A stretch of DNA of 64,000 nt from Bittarella massiliensis (ex Durand et al. 2017) (GTDB lineage Bacteria; Bacillota; Clostridia; Oscillospirales; Ruminococcaceae). The DNA lies in the NCBI RefSeq assembly GCF_017566145.1, contig NZ_JABFCL010000006.1, positions 1 through 64,000 on the forward strand. The letters are read 5' to 3'. The notes beneath the pieces were generated by a model, which was given only the letters and a program-made list of their open reading frames with translations, did not search any database and was not told the origin of the DNA. Position 1 is the first letter of the stretch. Each line of letters begins with the position of its first letter. Made by a program: the position numbers and the translations under genes. Below are positions 35,044 through 42,926 of the stretch, piece by piece.

Positions 35044-36598
35044 AGCAGACCCTCCCGATTTCCTCGTCGGACATTCTCTTCAGGCCCAGCATGTACTCAC
35101 CAAGAATGAAGTCGGTGACCTGAGAGGCATCTTCAAAGTAGGCAACGATCTCGCCGCCGCACATGACAACCAAGCTATCGCTCAATTCCAGCGCTTCGTT
35201 GAGGTCTGCGGTGATCAGCAGAACAGCTGCGCCACCATCTCTCAGCTCGACGAGCTTTCTGCGGATGAACTCGGTGGCGCCGACGTCGATGCCGCGGGTG
35301 GGCTGATTGGCGACGATCAGGCGGGTCTGGCCGGAGAACTCTCTGGCGACGACGACCTTCTGCATGTTGCCGCCGGAGAGCATCCGAACCGGCTCATTGC
35401 GGTCGCCACATTTGACCAGGAACTCCTTGATGAGCTCGTCTACTTCACTATCGAGCTTCTTGTTGTTCATCAGGGGGCCCTGCTTGTAATCTTTCTTGTA
35501 GTAGCGGTCAGAGATGATGTTGTCCTTGACCGACAGGTTCTCAGAGCAGCCGTAGGTCATGCGGTCCTCGGAGATGTGAGCAACCCCCATCTCGCGGATC
35601 TTGCGGATGGATTTGCCGCGGATGGACTGGCCGTCGATGGTGATCTCACCGTTGTTCAGCGGCAACAGGCCGGTGATGATCTCGGAGATCTCGCGCTGGC
35701 CGTTGCCCTCAACGCCGGCAATACCGACGATCTCGCCCTTGCGGACACTGGCGCTGAAGCCCTTGACAATGTCGCGGCCCTCTTCGTCTTTGTATGTAAG
35801 ATCGCGGATTTTCAGCACGGTCTCTCCGGGCTGGGCTTTGGTCTTGTCGATCTTCAGCATGACGTCGCGGCCGACCATCATCCGGGAGATGTCCTGCTGG
35901 GTCACGTCTGCCACAATGGCGGTGCCCACGGATTTGCCCAGGCGCAGAACGGTCAGGCGGTCGCAGAGCTCTTTGACCTCGTCCAGGTGGTGAGAGATGA
36001 AAATGATCGTATGGCCCAGCTCTTTCAGGTGGCGCAGCTGCACGAACAGCTCGGCGGTCTCCTGCGGAGTCAGAACGGCGGTGGGCTCGTCGAGGATCAG
36101 GATCTCGGCGCCGCGGATCAGGGCTTTGAGGATCTCGACTTTCTGTTTGTTGCCGACGGCCAGTTCCTCAACTTTTCTGGTGACGTCCAGCTTGAAGCCG
36201 TACTTTTCACAGGCTTCCTGGGCGACCTTGTTGGCCTGCGCCATGTTCAGCGGCCCGAACTTGCCGAACTTTTTGGGCTCCATGCCCAGAATCAGGTTTT
36301 CAGCGATGGTCAAAGAGGGGCAGAGCATAAAGTGCTGCCAAACCATGCCGACCCCAAGGGCGATGGCCTCTAGGGGGTTGTTGATTTTGACCTCTTCTCC
36401 CTTGATGACAATACGGCCTTCTTCGGGGGTTTCACTACCGAAGAGGACCTTCATCAAGGTGGACTTGCCAGCGCCGTTCTCGCCACACAGCGCGTGGATC
36501 TCGCCCTTATTAACGGACAATGTTACGTCTTTGTTGGCCACAAAGCCATTGGCGTACACTTTGGTAATGTTGTCCATTAATAGAATTTCTTCTGGCAT
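35036..36598 (-). CDS. nucleoside ABC transporter double ATPase
   Basis: A 520-residue protein with two fused ABC domains, as in RbsA, MglA and NupO. Domain 1 has Walker A GENGAGKST (about 39-47), signature VEELAVGNKQKVEI and Walker B LILDEPTAVL. Domain 2 has the degenerate P-loop GVEGNGQRE, signature LSGGNMQKVVVAREF and LIVANQPTRGID. Start 36598 has GAGGTGA upstream. First gene of the three-gene operon; its leader carries the structured element at 36692-36747. Confidence 0.95.
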   Translation of the reverse strand: MPEEILLMDNITKVYANGFVANKDVTLSVNKGEIHALCGENGAGKSTLMKVLFGSETPEEGRIVIKGEEVKINNPLEAIALGVGMVWQHFMLCPSLTIAENLILGMEPKKFGKFGPLNMAQANKVAQEACEKYGFKLDVTRKVEELAVGNKQKVEILKALIRGAEILILDEPTAVLTPQETAELFVQLRHLKELGHTIIFISHHLDEVKELCDRLTVLRLGKSVGTAIVADVTQQDISRMMVGRDVMLKIDKTKAQPGETVLKIRDLTYKDEEGRDIVKGFSASVRKGEIVGIAGVEGNGQREISEIITGLLPLNNGEITIDGQSIRGKSIRKIREMGVAHISEDRMTYGCSENLSVKDNIISDRYYKKDYKQGPLMNNKKLDSEVDELIKEFLVKCGDRNEPVRMLSGGNMQKVVVAREFSGQTRLIVANQPTRGIDVGATEFIRRKLVELRDGGAAVLLITADLNEALELSDSLVVMCGGEIVAYFEDASQVTDFILGEYMLGLKRMSDEEIGRVCYD

Positions 36599-36691
36599 AC
36601 AATCACCTCGTACTTACCTTTAAACGGCCTGCCTTTTGACAGGACATTTGCAGTAGATTTTCGTGATTTCGGGCGCTCGGGACACCCAAAG

Positions 36692-36747
36692 ATTAGTATT
36701 GAAAACCCTGTGGCCGCACCAAACGCCGCACGGCACCCAATACTAAT
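36692..36747 (-). other. stem-enclosed RNA element at the 5' end of the ABC transcript
   Basis: A perfect 10-base stem (ATTAGTATTG at 36738-36747 and CAATACTAAT at 36692-36701, minus strand) encloses 36 bases that can fold into two small hairpins (TGCC-GTGC-GGCG and GTG-CGGC-CAC), a three-way junction. A further hairpin GGGTG/CGCCC follows (about 36670-36690). It begins only about 7 bases past the predicted start of transcription. It does not match the purine, ZTP, PRPP or guanidine riboswitch cores as I know them. Confidence 0.5.
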
Positions 36748-36760
36748 TTCACTATCATAA

Positions 36761-36789
36761 ATTCTAACCAATTTGCTTGGAAATGTAAA
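36761..36789 (-). promoter_or_regulatory. promoter of the nucleoside ABC operon
   Basis: Minus strand: TTTACA (complement of 36784-36789), 17-base spacer, TAGAAT (complement of 36761-36766). The spacer contains CCAA-N5-TTGG, a possible operator half-site pair. Gives a leader of about 155 bases. Confidence 0.75.
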
Positions 36790-37180
36790 CAGGGAATGAA
36801 GAAAACCTCTTTATAGCACATATATGGCTTTTGGATTTTATGCAAATTGTCAGTTTTTGAATTTTTGCTAAGAGGAACGCTCAAAAATAACTAGATAAAA
36901 TTGCCATAAACATTGAAAACAAACTGAAGTTAATTTGTACAACTGTATAGATGATTGCAAATTTGCAGCGGTTTTCTCTTGTCAAATATAACAGTTTCCT
37001 CATTTTTACAGTTCGTTCACAAACTCGGTTGACCTCCCCGGCCTATCGCTCTGTTTTCTGTTTGTGCAAAGGGCTCTACACACCCTTGCGAAAATTGCAT
37101 TGACGATTTCCAAAAAATTGCGTGCCCAAGAAAAAAGCGCTTTCGCTTTTCGGCGCACCCCATTGCTCTCATTTTTCCGC
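36790..37180. other. A+T-rich intergenic stretch
   Basis: About 390 bases between the ABC promoter and the terminator of BMP gene 1, clearly richer in A and T than neighbouring coding DNA. I see no gene, RNA or repeat in it. Confidence 0.6.
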
Positions 37181-37214
37181 AAAAAAGAAGAGCGGAAAAT
37201 CCGCTCTTCTTTTG
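37181..37214 (-). terminator. terminator of BMP gene 1
   Basis: Minus strand: AAAAGAAGAGCGG, short loop, CCGCTCTTCTTTTTT. Confidence 0.93.
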
Positions 37215-37230
37215 ATTGTTCGCTAGGAGT

Positions 37231-38325
37231 TTACGGTTTCACAGAGTCGCGGCGTTTGTTCAGCTCGTCCTGAGCCATGCCGTAACCGGTGGTGACCTTC
37301 ACCTTGCCGCTCTTGATGTCCTCGCGGGCAGCGTTCACGGCGTCTTTGCACTCCTGAGGAGCCTGCGCCTTGTAGTACTCGTTCTCCGCCAGATCGGCAA
37401 CGCCCTTCTCAACGCCCCAGTCCTCACGGGTGCCGTAGTAAGTGGCAGTGCCGTTGTAGGTGTCGGTGATGGCGGTCTCCAGAGCCACGTTCACTCTCTT
37501 CTCAGCAGAGGTGATGATGACCTTGGCGATCTCGGGTTTCTCGTCTTTGAAGAACTCGTACTGGTCAGCGTCCACGCCGATGCCCCAGATCTCCGCCTCC
37601 TGGCAGGCCTGGAACACGCCCAGACCGGCGCCACCGGCGACCTGGTGCAGAACGTCAGCTTTGTTGTTGTTGACCATCATCAGGCTGAACTCTTTGGCCT
37701 TGGGGGCATCGGTGTAAGAGCCGTTGTAAACCAGGGCAACCTTGCCGTTGGCGTCAACTCTCTGGACACCCTCGATGAAGCCGACCAGGAAGTCGTTGAT
37801 AACGGGGGCTTCCATGCCGCCCAGGAACCCGACAACCTTGGTCTTGCTCAGGGTCATGGCGAAAACACCGGCCAGGTAGTCGCTCTCACACTGACGGAAG
37901 GTGATGGCGAAGACGTTGGACATCTTGATCTCGGTGCCCGGCTCGATGTCGAAGCAGACAAACTTGGTGTCCGGGAACTCATCGGCGTGTCTCTCGAGAA
38001 TCTCGAGGAACTCGTTGCCAGAGAAGATGATCATGTCGTACGCATCAGCGCTGTCCAGCAGAGCGGGCTCCATCTTGGCCTTGTCGGTGCCGTACTCGAC
38101 CGCTTTGTAGGTGATGCCCAGCTTTTCACCGGCGGACTTGATGCCCTCGTAGGAGATGTCGTTGAAGGACTTGTCGCCCAGAGCACCGACGATAAAGCCT
38201 ACGCTCTTGATGGCGCCCTCTTTGGCGTCGCCGCCAGAGCCCTCTTCTTTGCTGTCGCCGCAACCGGTCAGGGCCAAGCCCGCAACCATGGTCACTGCCA
38301 GCAGCATTGCCAGAAGTTTTTTCAT
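37231..38325 (-). CDS. BMP-family nucleoside-binding lipoprotein 1
   Basis: A 364-residue substrate-binding lipoprotein (BmpA/PnrA/Med family). Signal peptide with lipobox LTGC, lipidated C22, then an acidic/Gly linker. Family motifs: GALGDKSFND, EYGTDKAKMEPALL, VGFLGGMEAPVINDFLVGF, ADVLHQVAGGAGLGVF and GVDADQYEFF. Start 38325 follows GGGGAGG. Has its own promoter and terminator. Nearly identical to BMP 2 next to it. It should deliver purine nucleosides to the ABC transporter encoded downstream. Confidence 0.95.
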   Translation of the reverse strand: MKKLLAMLLAVTMVAGLALTGCGDSKEEGSGGDAKEGAIKSVGFIVGALGDKSFNDISYEGIKSAGEKLGITYKAVEYGTDKAKMEPALLDSADAYDMIIFSGNEFLEILERHADEFPDTKFVCFDIEPGTEIKMSNVFAITFRQCESDYLAGVFAMTLSKTKVVGFLGGMEAPVINDFLVGFIEGVQRVDANGKVALVYNGSYTDAPKAKEFSLMMVNNNKADVLHQVAGGAGLGVFQACQEAEIWGIGVDADQYEFFKDEKPEIAKVIITSAEKRVNVALETAITDTYNGTATYYGTREDWGVEKGVADLAENEYYKAQAPQECKDAVNAAREDIKSGKVKVTTGYGMAQDELNKRRDSVKP

Positions 38326-38376
38326 TTTGAATAGCCTCCCCATAAAAATACTTGAGATGGGTTTTTCCATGCTTGC

Positions 38377-38405
38377 AGTATAATCCTTTCGTAACAGTTC
38401 GTCAA
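38377..38405 (-). promoter_or_regulatory. promoter of BMP gene 1
   Basis: Minus strand: TTGACG (complement of 38400-38405), 17-base spacer, TATACT (complement of 38377-38382). Confidence 0.9.
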
Positions 38406-38797
38406 TAAAATCGAACCGTTTTCTCTAATATGGAACAAAATCTCAACCTTTTTTTGTGCACGATTTATATAAATCCATAAATTCTATTTAAAAGTTTCCC
38501 TTCCTTATATAAATGGACGTTTTCTCTTCAACTTTTGTGATATTTTCCCTATCAAATGTGATTTTTGGAAAAAATCCCCTTTGTTTCTGATCATCTGCAA
38601 AATGGCCCTTTCAAACGGCCAATTTTCCCTTCTCCCGTTCCTTTTCGGCGACATACTGCTCCCGCCAACTGCCATTCAAAAGGGAAGTATTTCTTCTCCT
38701 CTTAGCAAAATGCCCCCCTTCTCCAGAAAAATCATTTTCTCGCTTTCCGTTCCCCCGCCCCTATGAGGTGCTCTCCTCCTCGCGAAGGGCCTGTCAC
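38406..38797. other. A+T-rich intergenic stretch
   Basis: About 390 A+T-rich bases between BMP genes 1 and 2; no gene, RNA or repeat recognised. Confidence 0.6.
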
Positions 38798-38831
38798 AAA
38801 AAAGAAGGGGGCGCCTTTGCGCCCCCTTCTC
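38798..38831 (-). terminator. terminator of BMP gene 2
   Basis: Minus strand: AGAAGGGGGCGC, AAA loop, GGCGCCCCCTTCT, then T run. Confidence 0.93.
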
Positions 38832-38850
38832 CCGATGGAAAAAGCGAATT

Positions 38851-39945
38851 CTACGGTTTTACCGAATTGCGGCGTTTGTTCAGTTCTTCCTGCTCCATGC
38901 CATAGCCGGTGGTGACCTTTACCTTGCCGCTCTTGACATCCTCGCGGGCTGCGTCGACCGCGTCTTTGCAAGCCTGCGGCGCGTTGGCCTCATAAAACTC
39001 GTTTTGAGCCAGGTCGGCAACCCCCTTCTCAATTCCCCAGTCCTCACGGGTGCCATAGTAGGTGGCAGTGCCATTGTAAGTATCGGTGATGGCAATTTCA
39101 AGGGCCACATTCACCCTCTTTTCGGCAGAGGTGATAATGACCGCAGCGATCTCGGGTTTCTCATCTTTAAAGAACTCATACTGGTCGGCATCTACGCCGA
39201 TCCCCCAAATTTCAGCCTCTTGACAGGCCTGGAACACCCCCAGGCCGGCGCCGCCGGCAACCTGGTGTAAAACATCCGCCTTGTTCTGGTTGACCATCAT
39301 CAAACAGAACTCTTTGGCCTTGGGCGCATCGCTGTAAGAGCCGTTGTAGACCAGCGCCACCTTGCCGTTGGGGTCCACCCTCTGCACCCCTTCAATAAAT
39401 CCGACCAAAAAATCGTTGATGACGGGGGCTTCCATGCCGCCCAAAAACCCGACGACCTTGGTTTTGCTCAAGGTCATGGCAAAAGCACCCGCCAGGTAAT
39501 CGCTCTCGCACTGGCGGAAGGTGATGGCAAAAACATTGGCCATCTTGATCTCGGTGCCGGGCTCGATGTCAAAACAGACAAACTTGGTGTCGGGAAAATC
39601 GTCGGGGTATTTGTACAGGTACTCCAAAAATTCGTTTCCGGAGAAGATGACCATATCATAGGTTTCCGCGCTGTCCAAAAGGGCCGGCTCCATCTTGGAT
39701 TTGTCGGTGCCGTACTCCACAGCCTTGTGGGTGATCCCCAGCTTCTCGCCGGCGGCCTTTACCCCCGCCCAGGAGATGTCGACAAACGACTTGTCACCGA
39801 GGGCGCCGGCGAGGAATGCCACACTCTTGATGGTCCCCTCTTTGTTTTCGCCCGCTCCGCCCTCCTCTTTGCTGTCGCCGCAGCCGGTCAGGAGCATTCC
39901 CGCTGTCAATGTCAGTGCCAATAGCAGTGCGCCGATTTTCTTCAT
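38851..39945 (-). CDS. BMP-family nucleoside-binding lipoprotein 2
   Basis: A 364-residue paralogue of BMP 1, of identical length and differing at only scattered positions (for example YLYKYPDDFPDTK against ILERHADEFPDTK, and changes in the signal peptide and linker). Lipobox LTGC with C22. Start 39945 is nine bases after AGGAGGA. Own promoter and terminator. A recent tandem duplication; the ligand-binding motifs listed for BMP 1 are unchanged, so the ligand is probably similar. Confidence 0.95.
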   Translation of the reverse strand: MKKIGALLLALTLTAGMLLTGCGDSKEEGGAGENKEGTIKSVAFLAGALGDKSFVDISWAGVKAAGEKLGITHKAVEYGTDKSKMEPALLDSAETYDMVIFSGNEFLEYLYKYPDDFPDTKFVCFDIEPGTEIKMANVFAITFRQCESDYLAGAFAMTLSKTKVVGFLGGMEAPVINDFLVGFIEGVQRVDPNGKVALVYNGSYSDAPKAKEFCLMMVNQNKADVLHQVAGGAGLGVFQACQEAEIWGIGVDADQYEFFKDEKPEIAAVIITSAEKRVNVALEIAITDTYNGTATYYGTREDWGIEKGVADLAQNEFYEANAPQACKDAVDAAREDVKSGKVKVTTGYGMEQEELNKRRNSVKP

Positions 39946-39996
39946 GTCAAGCATCCTCCTCAAAATGGCCTCTCACGGGTGGGTTCGTTTGCCTTG

Positions 39997-40025
39997 ACCA
40001 TATACTATGTATAAAAATATGTCAA
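39997..40025 (-). promoter_or_regulatory. promoter of BMP gene 2
   Basis: Minus strand: perfect TTGACA (complement of 40020-40025), 17-base spacer, TATGGT (complement of 39997-40002). Confidence 0.75.
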
Positions 40026-40184
40026 CATGTAAACAAAATCTTCTCTCTTTTCAATCAATACAGCTATTTCTTTTGTACTCATTTAACAGAAACATTGGTA
40101 AAATCACCTGTTTTACCGCGTTCCTCTCCGCTAAAGAATCCTCGTCTACCTGCTCCTATCCCCGTGTCAAGCCCTTTTCCACAC

Positions 40185-40218
40185 AAAAAAGGGGAGAGCG
40201 AAATCGCTCTCCCCTTTT
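40185..40218 (-). terminator. terminator of BMP gene 3
   Basis: Minus strand: AAAAGGGGAGAGCGA, short loop, TCGCTCTCCCCTTTTTT. Confidence 0.93.
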
Positions 40219-40265
40219 GACTTGATTGAGCCGTTTGAAAACCCGCTTGTTGAGAAACCGCTCTC

Positions 40266-41369
40266 TTAAGCTTTCACTTTGTTGCGCAGGGCGTTCAGGG
40301 TATCCTGATCCATGCCGTAACCGGTGGAAACTTTGATGGAGCCGTCGATGATGCCCTTCTTGCACTCGTCGACAAACGCGCGCTGCTCTTCGGTGGTGTT
40401 CTCTTTGTAGTAGTCGTTCTCGACCAGAACGGTAACTTCCTTCTCAACGCCCCATTTTTTAATGGTGCCGAAGTCGCTGGTGTCACCGTTGTAGGTGCGG
40501 GTGACAATGTCCTCGATGGCAATGTCGTTGCGCTTGAGCATGGAGGTCAAAATAACGTTGGCGATCTCGGGCTTGGAGTCCACGAAGAACTGCCGCTGGT
40601 CGGCGTCCACGCCGATGCCCCAGACACCCTTATGTTCAGTCGCAGCCTCGAACACGCCCAGGCCAGCGCCGCCGGCCACGCCGTGCAGAACGTCCGCCTT
40701 GTTGGTGGTGATCTGAAGGAGCGCAAACTCTTTGGCCTTGGGGGCGTTGGTGTAGTCGCCCACGAAGGCGATGGCCACCTTGCCGTCAGCCCTGGCGTGG
40801 AGAGCACCCTCCATGTAGCCGACCATGAAGTCGTTGATAACGGGGGCCTCAGCGCCGCCGACAAAGCCGATGACACCGGTCTTGGAGATCTTCATGGCCA
40901 GCGCACCGGCCAGGAAGTCGCCCTCGTTCTGGGCATAGGTGATGCAGAAGACGTTGGGATACTTGGGATCCTTGTCAGGGTCGATGTCAAAGCCGACAAA
41001 CTTCACATCGGGGAACTCGCCCGCCTCGAGGTGACGCTGGATCAACTCCAGCTGCTCGCCGCTGGAAAAGAAGACCATGTCAAAGCTCTCAGCCGCGTCC
41101 AGGAAAGCAGGCTCCATCTTGGATTTGTCGGTGCCGTACTCGATGGTCTTGTACTCCAACCCCAACTTTTTGCCGGAGTTGACGATGCCGTCATTCGCGA
41201 TGTCGTTGAAGGACTTGTCGCCCAGGTTGGTGGTGACAAAGCAGATACTCTTGATGGTGTTCTTTTCTTCACCGCTGCCTTTGCCCTCCTCCTTGCTGTC
41301 GCCGCAGCCAACGAGCGCCAGAGAGGCGATCATGGTTACGGCAAGCAAAGATGCCAGTAATTTTTTCAT
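40266..41369 (-). CDS. BMP-family nucleoside-binding lipoprotein 3
   Basis: A 367-residue BMP lipoprotein, more distant from the other two. Lipobox LVGC, C22. Motifs: TTNLGDKSFNDIAND, EYGTDKSKMEPAFL, VGGAEAPVINDFMVGYMEGA, HGVAGGAGLGVFEAATE, GVDADQRQFF. In the binding cleft the segment FSGNEF of the others is FSSGEQLE, so its ligand range may differ. Start 41369 follows GGAGGAGG; own promoter and terminator. Confidence 0.94.
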   Translation of the reverse strand: MKKLLASLLAVTMIASLALVGCGDSKEEGKGSGEEKNTIKSICFVTTNLGDKSFNDIANDGIVNSGKKLGLEYKTIEYGTDKSKMEPAFLDAAESFDMVFFSSGEQLELIQRHLEAGEFPDVKFVGFDIDPDKDPKYPNVFCITYAQNEGDFLAGALAMKISKTGVIGFVGGAEAPVINDFMVGYMEGALHARADGKVAIAFVGDYTNAPKAKEFALLQITTNKADVLHGVAGGAGLGVFEAATEHKGVWGIGVDADQRQFFVDSKPEIANVILTSMLKRNDIAIEDIVTRTYNGDTSDFGTIKKWGVEKEVTVLVENDYYKENTTEEQRAFVDECKKGIIDGSIKVSTGYGMDQDTLNALRNKVKA

Positions 41370-41436
41370 TTTGAAACCTCCTCCAAATGGTTCCCCGCGC
41401 CACACGGGGATTGTCAAACGGGTTCTGCTGTAATTC

Positions 41437-41465
41437 ATTCTAGCCAGTTGGAAATGCCTTGTCAA
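41437..41465 (-). promoter_or_regulatory. promoter of BMP gene 3
   Basis: Minus strand: perfect TTGACA (complement of 41460-41465), 17-base spacer, TAGAAT (complement of 41437-41442). The leader holds a CCCCG/CGGGG hairpin. The spacer shares TTTCCAA with that of the ABC operon promoter. Confidence 0.9.
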
Positions 41466-41782
41466 TTCAATCGCTCTACTTTTGCCGATTTTCATCAAAA
41501 TCAATTCTCATTTTTGTGCGCTTTTCCTTTTTGTGTGTAATCTGTTCATATAGAAAACCGTTTTTACATTTTATTGTGGTAAAATACTACAACTTTTTTG
41601 TCAAAGCCTCCCTTCCTCTTCTTTTTTTCCCTGTCTCCCCAAATTGTGCAAACTGTATGCAACTATCATTTTCCATAAAAAAATTCATTAACTTTCACTC
41701 TTGGGGATTCCCCCTATCAGGTAAAAAGATGGCGCTTTTTTCGGCTGTTTAGGGGCAAAAAGGCCGCTCTCTTTTTCTGCAC
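41466..41782. other. A+T-rich intergenic stretch
   Basis: About 320 bases before the degV terminator; a chance open frame on the plus strand (41459-41752) has no ribosome site and a Phe/Leu-rich translation. Nothing recognised. Confidence 0.6.
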
Positions 41783-41820
41783 AAAAAGAGAAAACGCCTC
41801 CATGCACTGTATGAAGGCGC
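41783..41820 (-). terminator. degV terminator
   Basis: Minus strand: CGCCTTCAT, seven-base loop, ATGGAGGCG, then TTTTCTCTTTTT. Confidence 0.88.
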
Positions 41821-41844
41821 CTTCCCATTCATTTTTCCTGCGGC

Positions 41845-42726
41845 TTACATATCTCGTTTATCGCCCAGAAAGAAGACGGCCATGGTGCCGCAGCCGGTGT
41901 GGCTGCCGATGACCGCGCCGATGTAGTTGATGTACACCTCTTTGACGCCAAAGCGCTGCTTGATCTGCTTGGCTGTCTGCTGGGCATCCTCCAGGCAGTC
42001 GGCATGGCAGATGTAGACCACGTCGTTGTCCTCTTTGACAAACTTCTCCTCCATGGTCTTGAGGAGGGATTCTACCCCCGCCTTGCGGCCCCGCGCCTTG
42101 CCCACCGGGATGAGCTTGCCCTCGTTGTTGACGTGGATGATGGGCTTGATGCCCAGCATGGTGCCAAAGACCGCCGCTGTCTTGGAGACGCGGCCGCCCC
42201 GCTGCAGGTGGTGCAGATCATCGGCAACCACCTGGTGACACAGGCGCAGCTTGTTGCGCTCGGCCCACTCGGCCACCTCCTCCATGCTCTTTCCCTCGTC
42301 CTGTAGGCGGCGCATGTGGTGGTAGAGCAGCCCCTCCCCCAGCGATGCGCAGAGGGAGTCGATGACGGTGATTTTGCGCGCGGGGTATTTTTCCCGCAGT
42401 TCGTCGGCGGCCACCATCATGCTGCCGCAGGTACCACTGAGGCCGGAGGTAAAAGCCAGGTGAAGGATGTCGTACCCCTGCTGCAAAAAGGGCTCAAAAA
42501 AGTGAATCCCCTCCTCCGGGGTGACCTGCGAGGTGGTGGGCATCGCCCCTGCCCGCAGGGCATCGTAAAAGGCCTTGTAGTCTCCCGTATCGGTGGCATT
42601 GAGGTCGGGGCGGCTCACCCCGTCCACCACGTAGGAGAGGGGGACCATGTGAATGTCGTGTTCCTTTATATAAGCGGGGTCGAAGTCGGTGGTGGAGTCG
42701 GTGGTGATGAGATAGGTGTTTTCCAT
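41845..42726 (-). CDS. DegV family fatty-acid-binding protein
   Basis: A 293-residue two-domain DegV protein. TTDSTTDFDPAYI at the start, TSQVTPEEG, LHLAFTSGLSGTCGSM and DDLHHLQRGGRVSK are the family hallmarks, with the Ser/Thr pocket that holds the fatty acid head. Bacterial relatives act as FakB, presenting fatty acids to a FakA kinase; no fakA is in the window. ATG 42726 follows GGGAGG. Own promoter and terminator. Confidence 0.92.
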   Translation of the reverse strand: MENTYLITTDSTTDFDPAYIKEHDIHMVPLSYVVDGVSRPDLNATDTGDYKAFYDALRAGAMPTTSQVTPEEGIHFFEPFLQQGYDILHLAFTSGLSGTCGSMMVAADELREKYPARKITVIDSLCASLGEGLLYHHMRRLQDEGKSMEEVAEWAERNKLRLCHQVVADDLHHLQRGGRVSKTAAVFGTMLGIKPIIHVNNEGKLIPVGKARGRKAGVESLLKTMEEKFVKEDNDVVYICHADCLEDAQQTAKQIKQRFGVKEVYINYIGAVIGSHTGCGTMAVFFLGDKRDM

Positions 42727-42759
42727 GTTGGATACCTCCCTGTTTATTGTCTACATTTT

Positions 42760-42788
42760 ATAGTATCTGCACTGGGAAATCAAGGCAA
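42760..42788 (-). promoter_or_regulatory. degV promoter
   Basis: Minus strand: TTGCCT (complement of 42783-42788), 17-base spacer, TACTAT (complement of 42760-42765). A TATAAA in the same area could serve instead. Confidence 0.5.
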
Positions 42789-42846
42789 ACCCCATTTCCC
42801 CACTTTTTCTCCAAGGCAGCCTTTCAAAAGATGTGCAATTTGTCGA

Positions 42847-42880
42847 CACAATTGTTTTTTCATACAAATTGTGATAAAAT
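42847..42880 (+). promoter_or_regulatory. nhaC promoter with inverted repeat
   Basis: TTGTTT (42852-42857), 17-base spacer, TAAAAT (42875-42880). An inverted repeat CACAATT (42847-42853) and AATTGTG (42867-42873) overlaps both boxes and could be a repressor site. Confidence 0.65.
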
Positions 42881-42926
42881 TTGATAAGCTGTGTCGATTT
42901 CGGCAAAACCAAAGGAGGTCATTGCT

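Noticed and set aside
36600..36760. Purine riboswitch before the nucleoside ABC operon
   Set aside because: The known aptamer core (loop-loop partners and junction sequence) is absent although a stem-enclosed element exists; reported instead as an unknown element.
41459..41752. A 97-codon plus-strand frame in A+T-rich DNA
   Set aside because: No ribosome site, Phe/Leu/Ser-rich chance translation, located in an intergenic region with promoters for the other strand.
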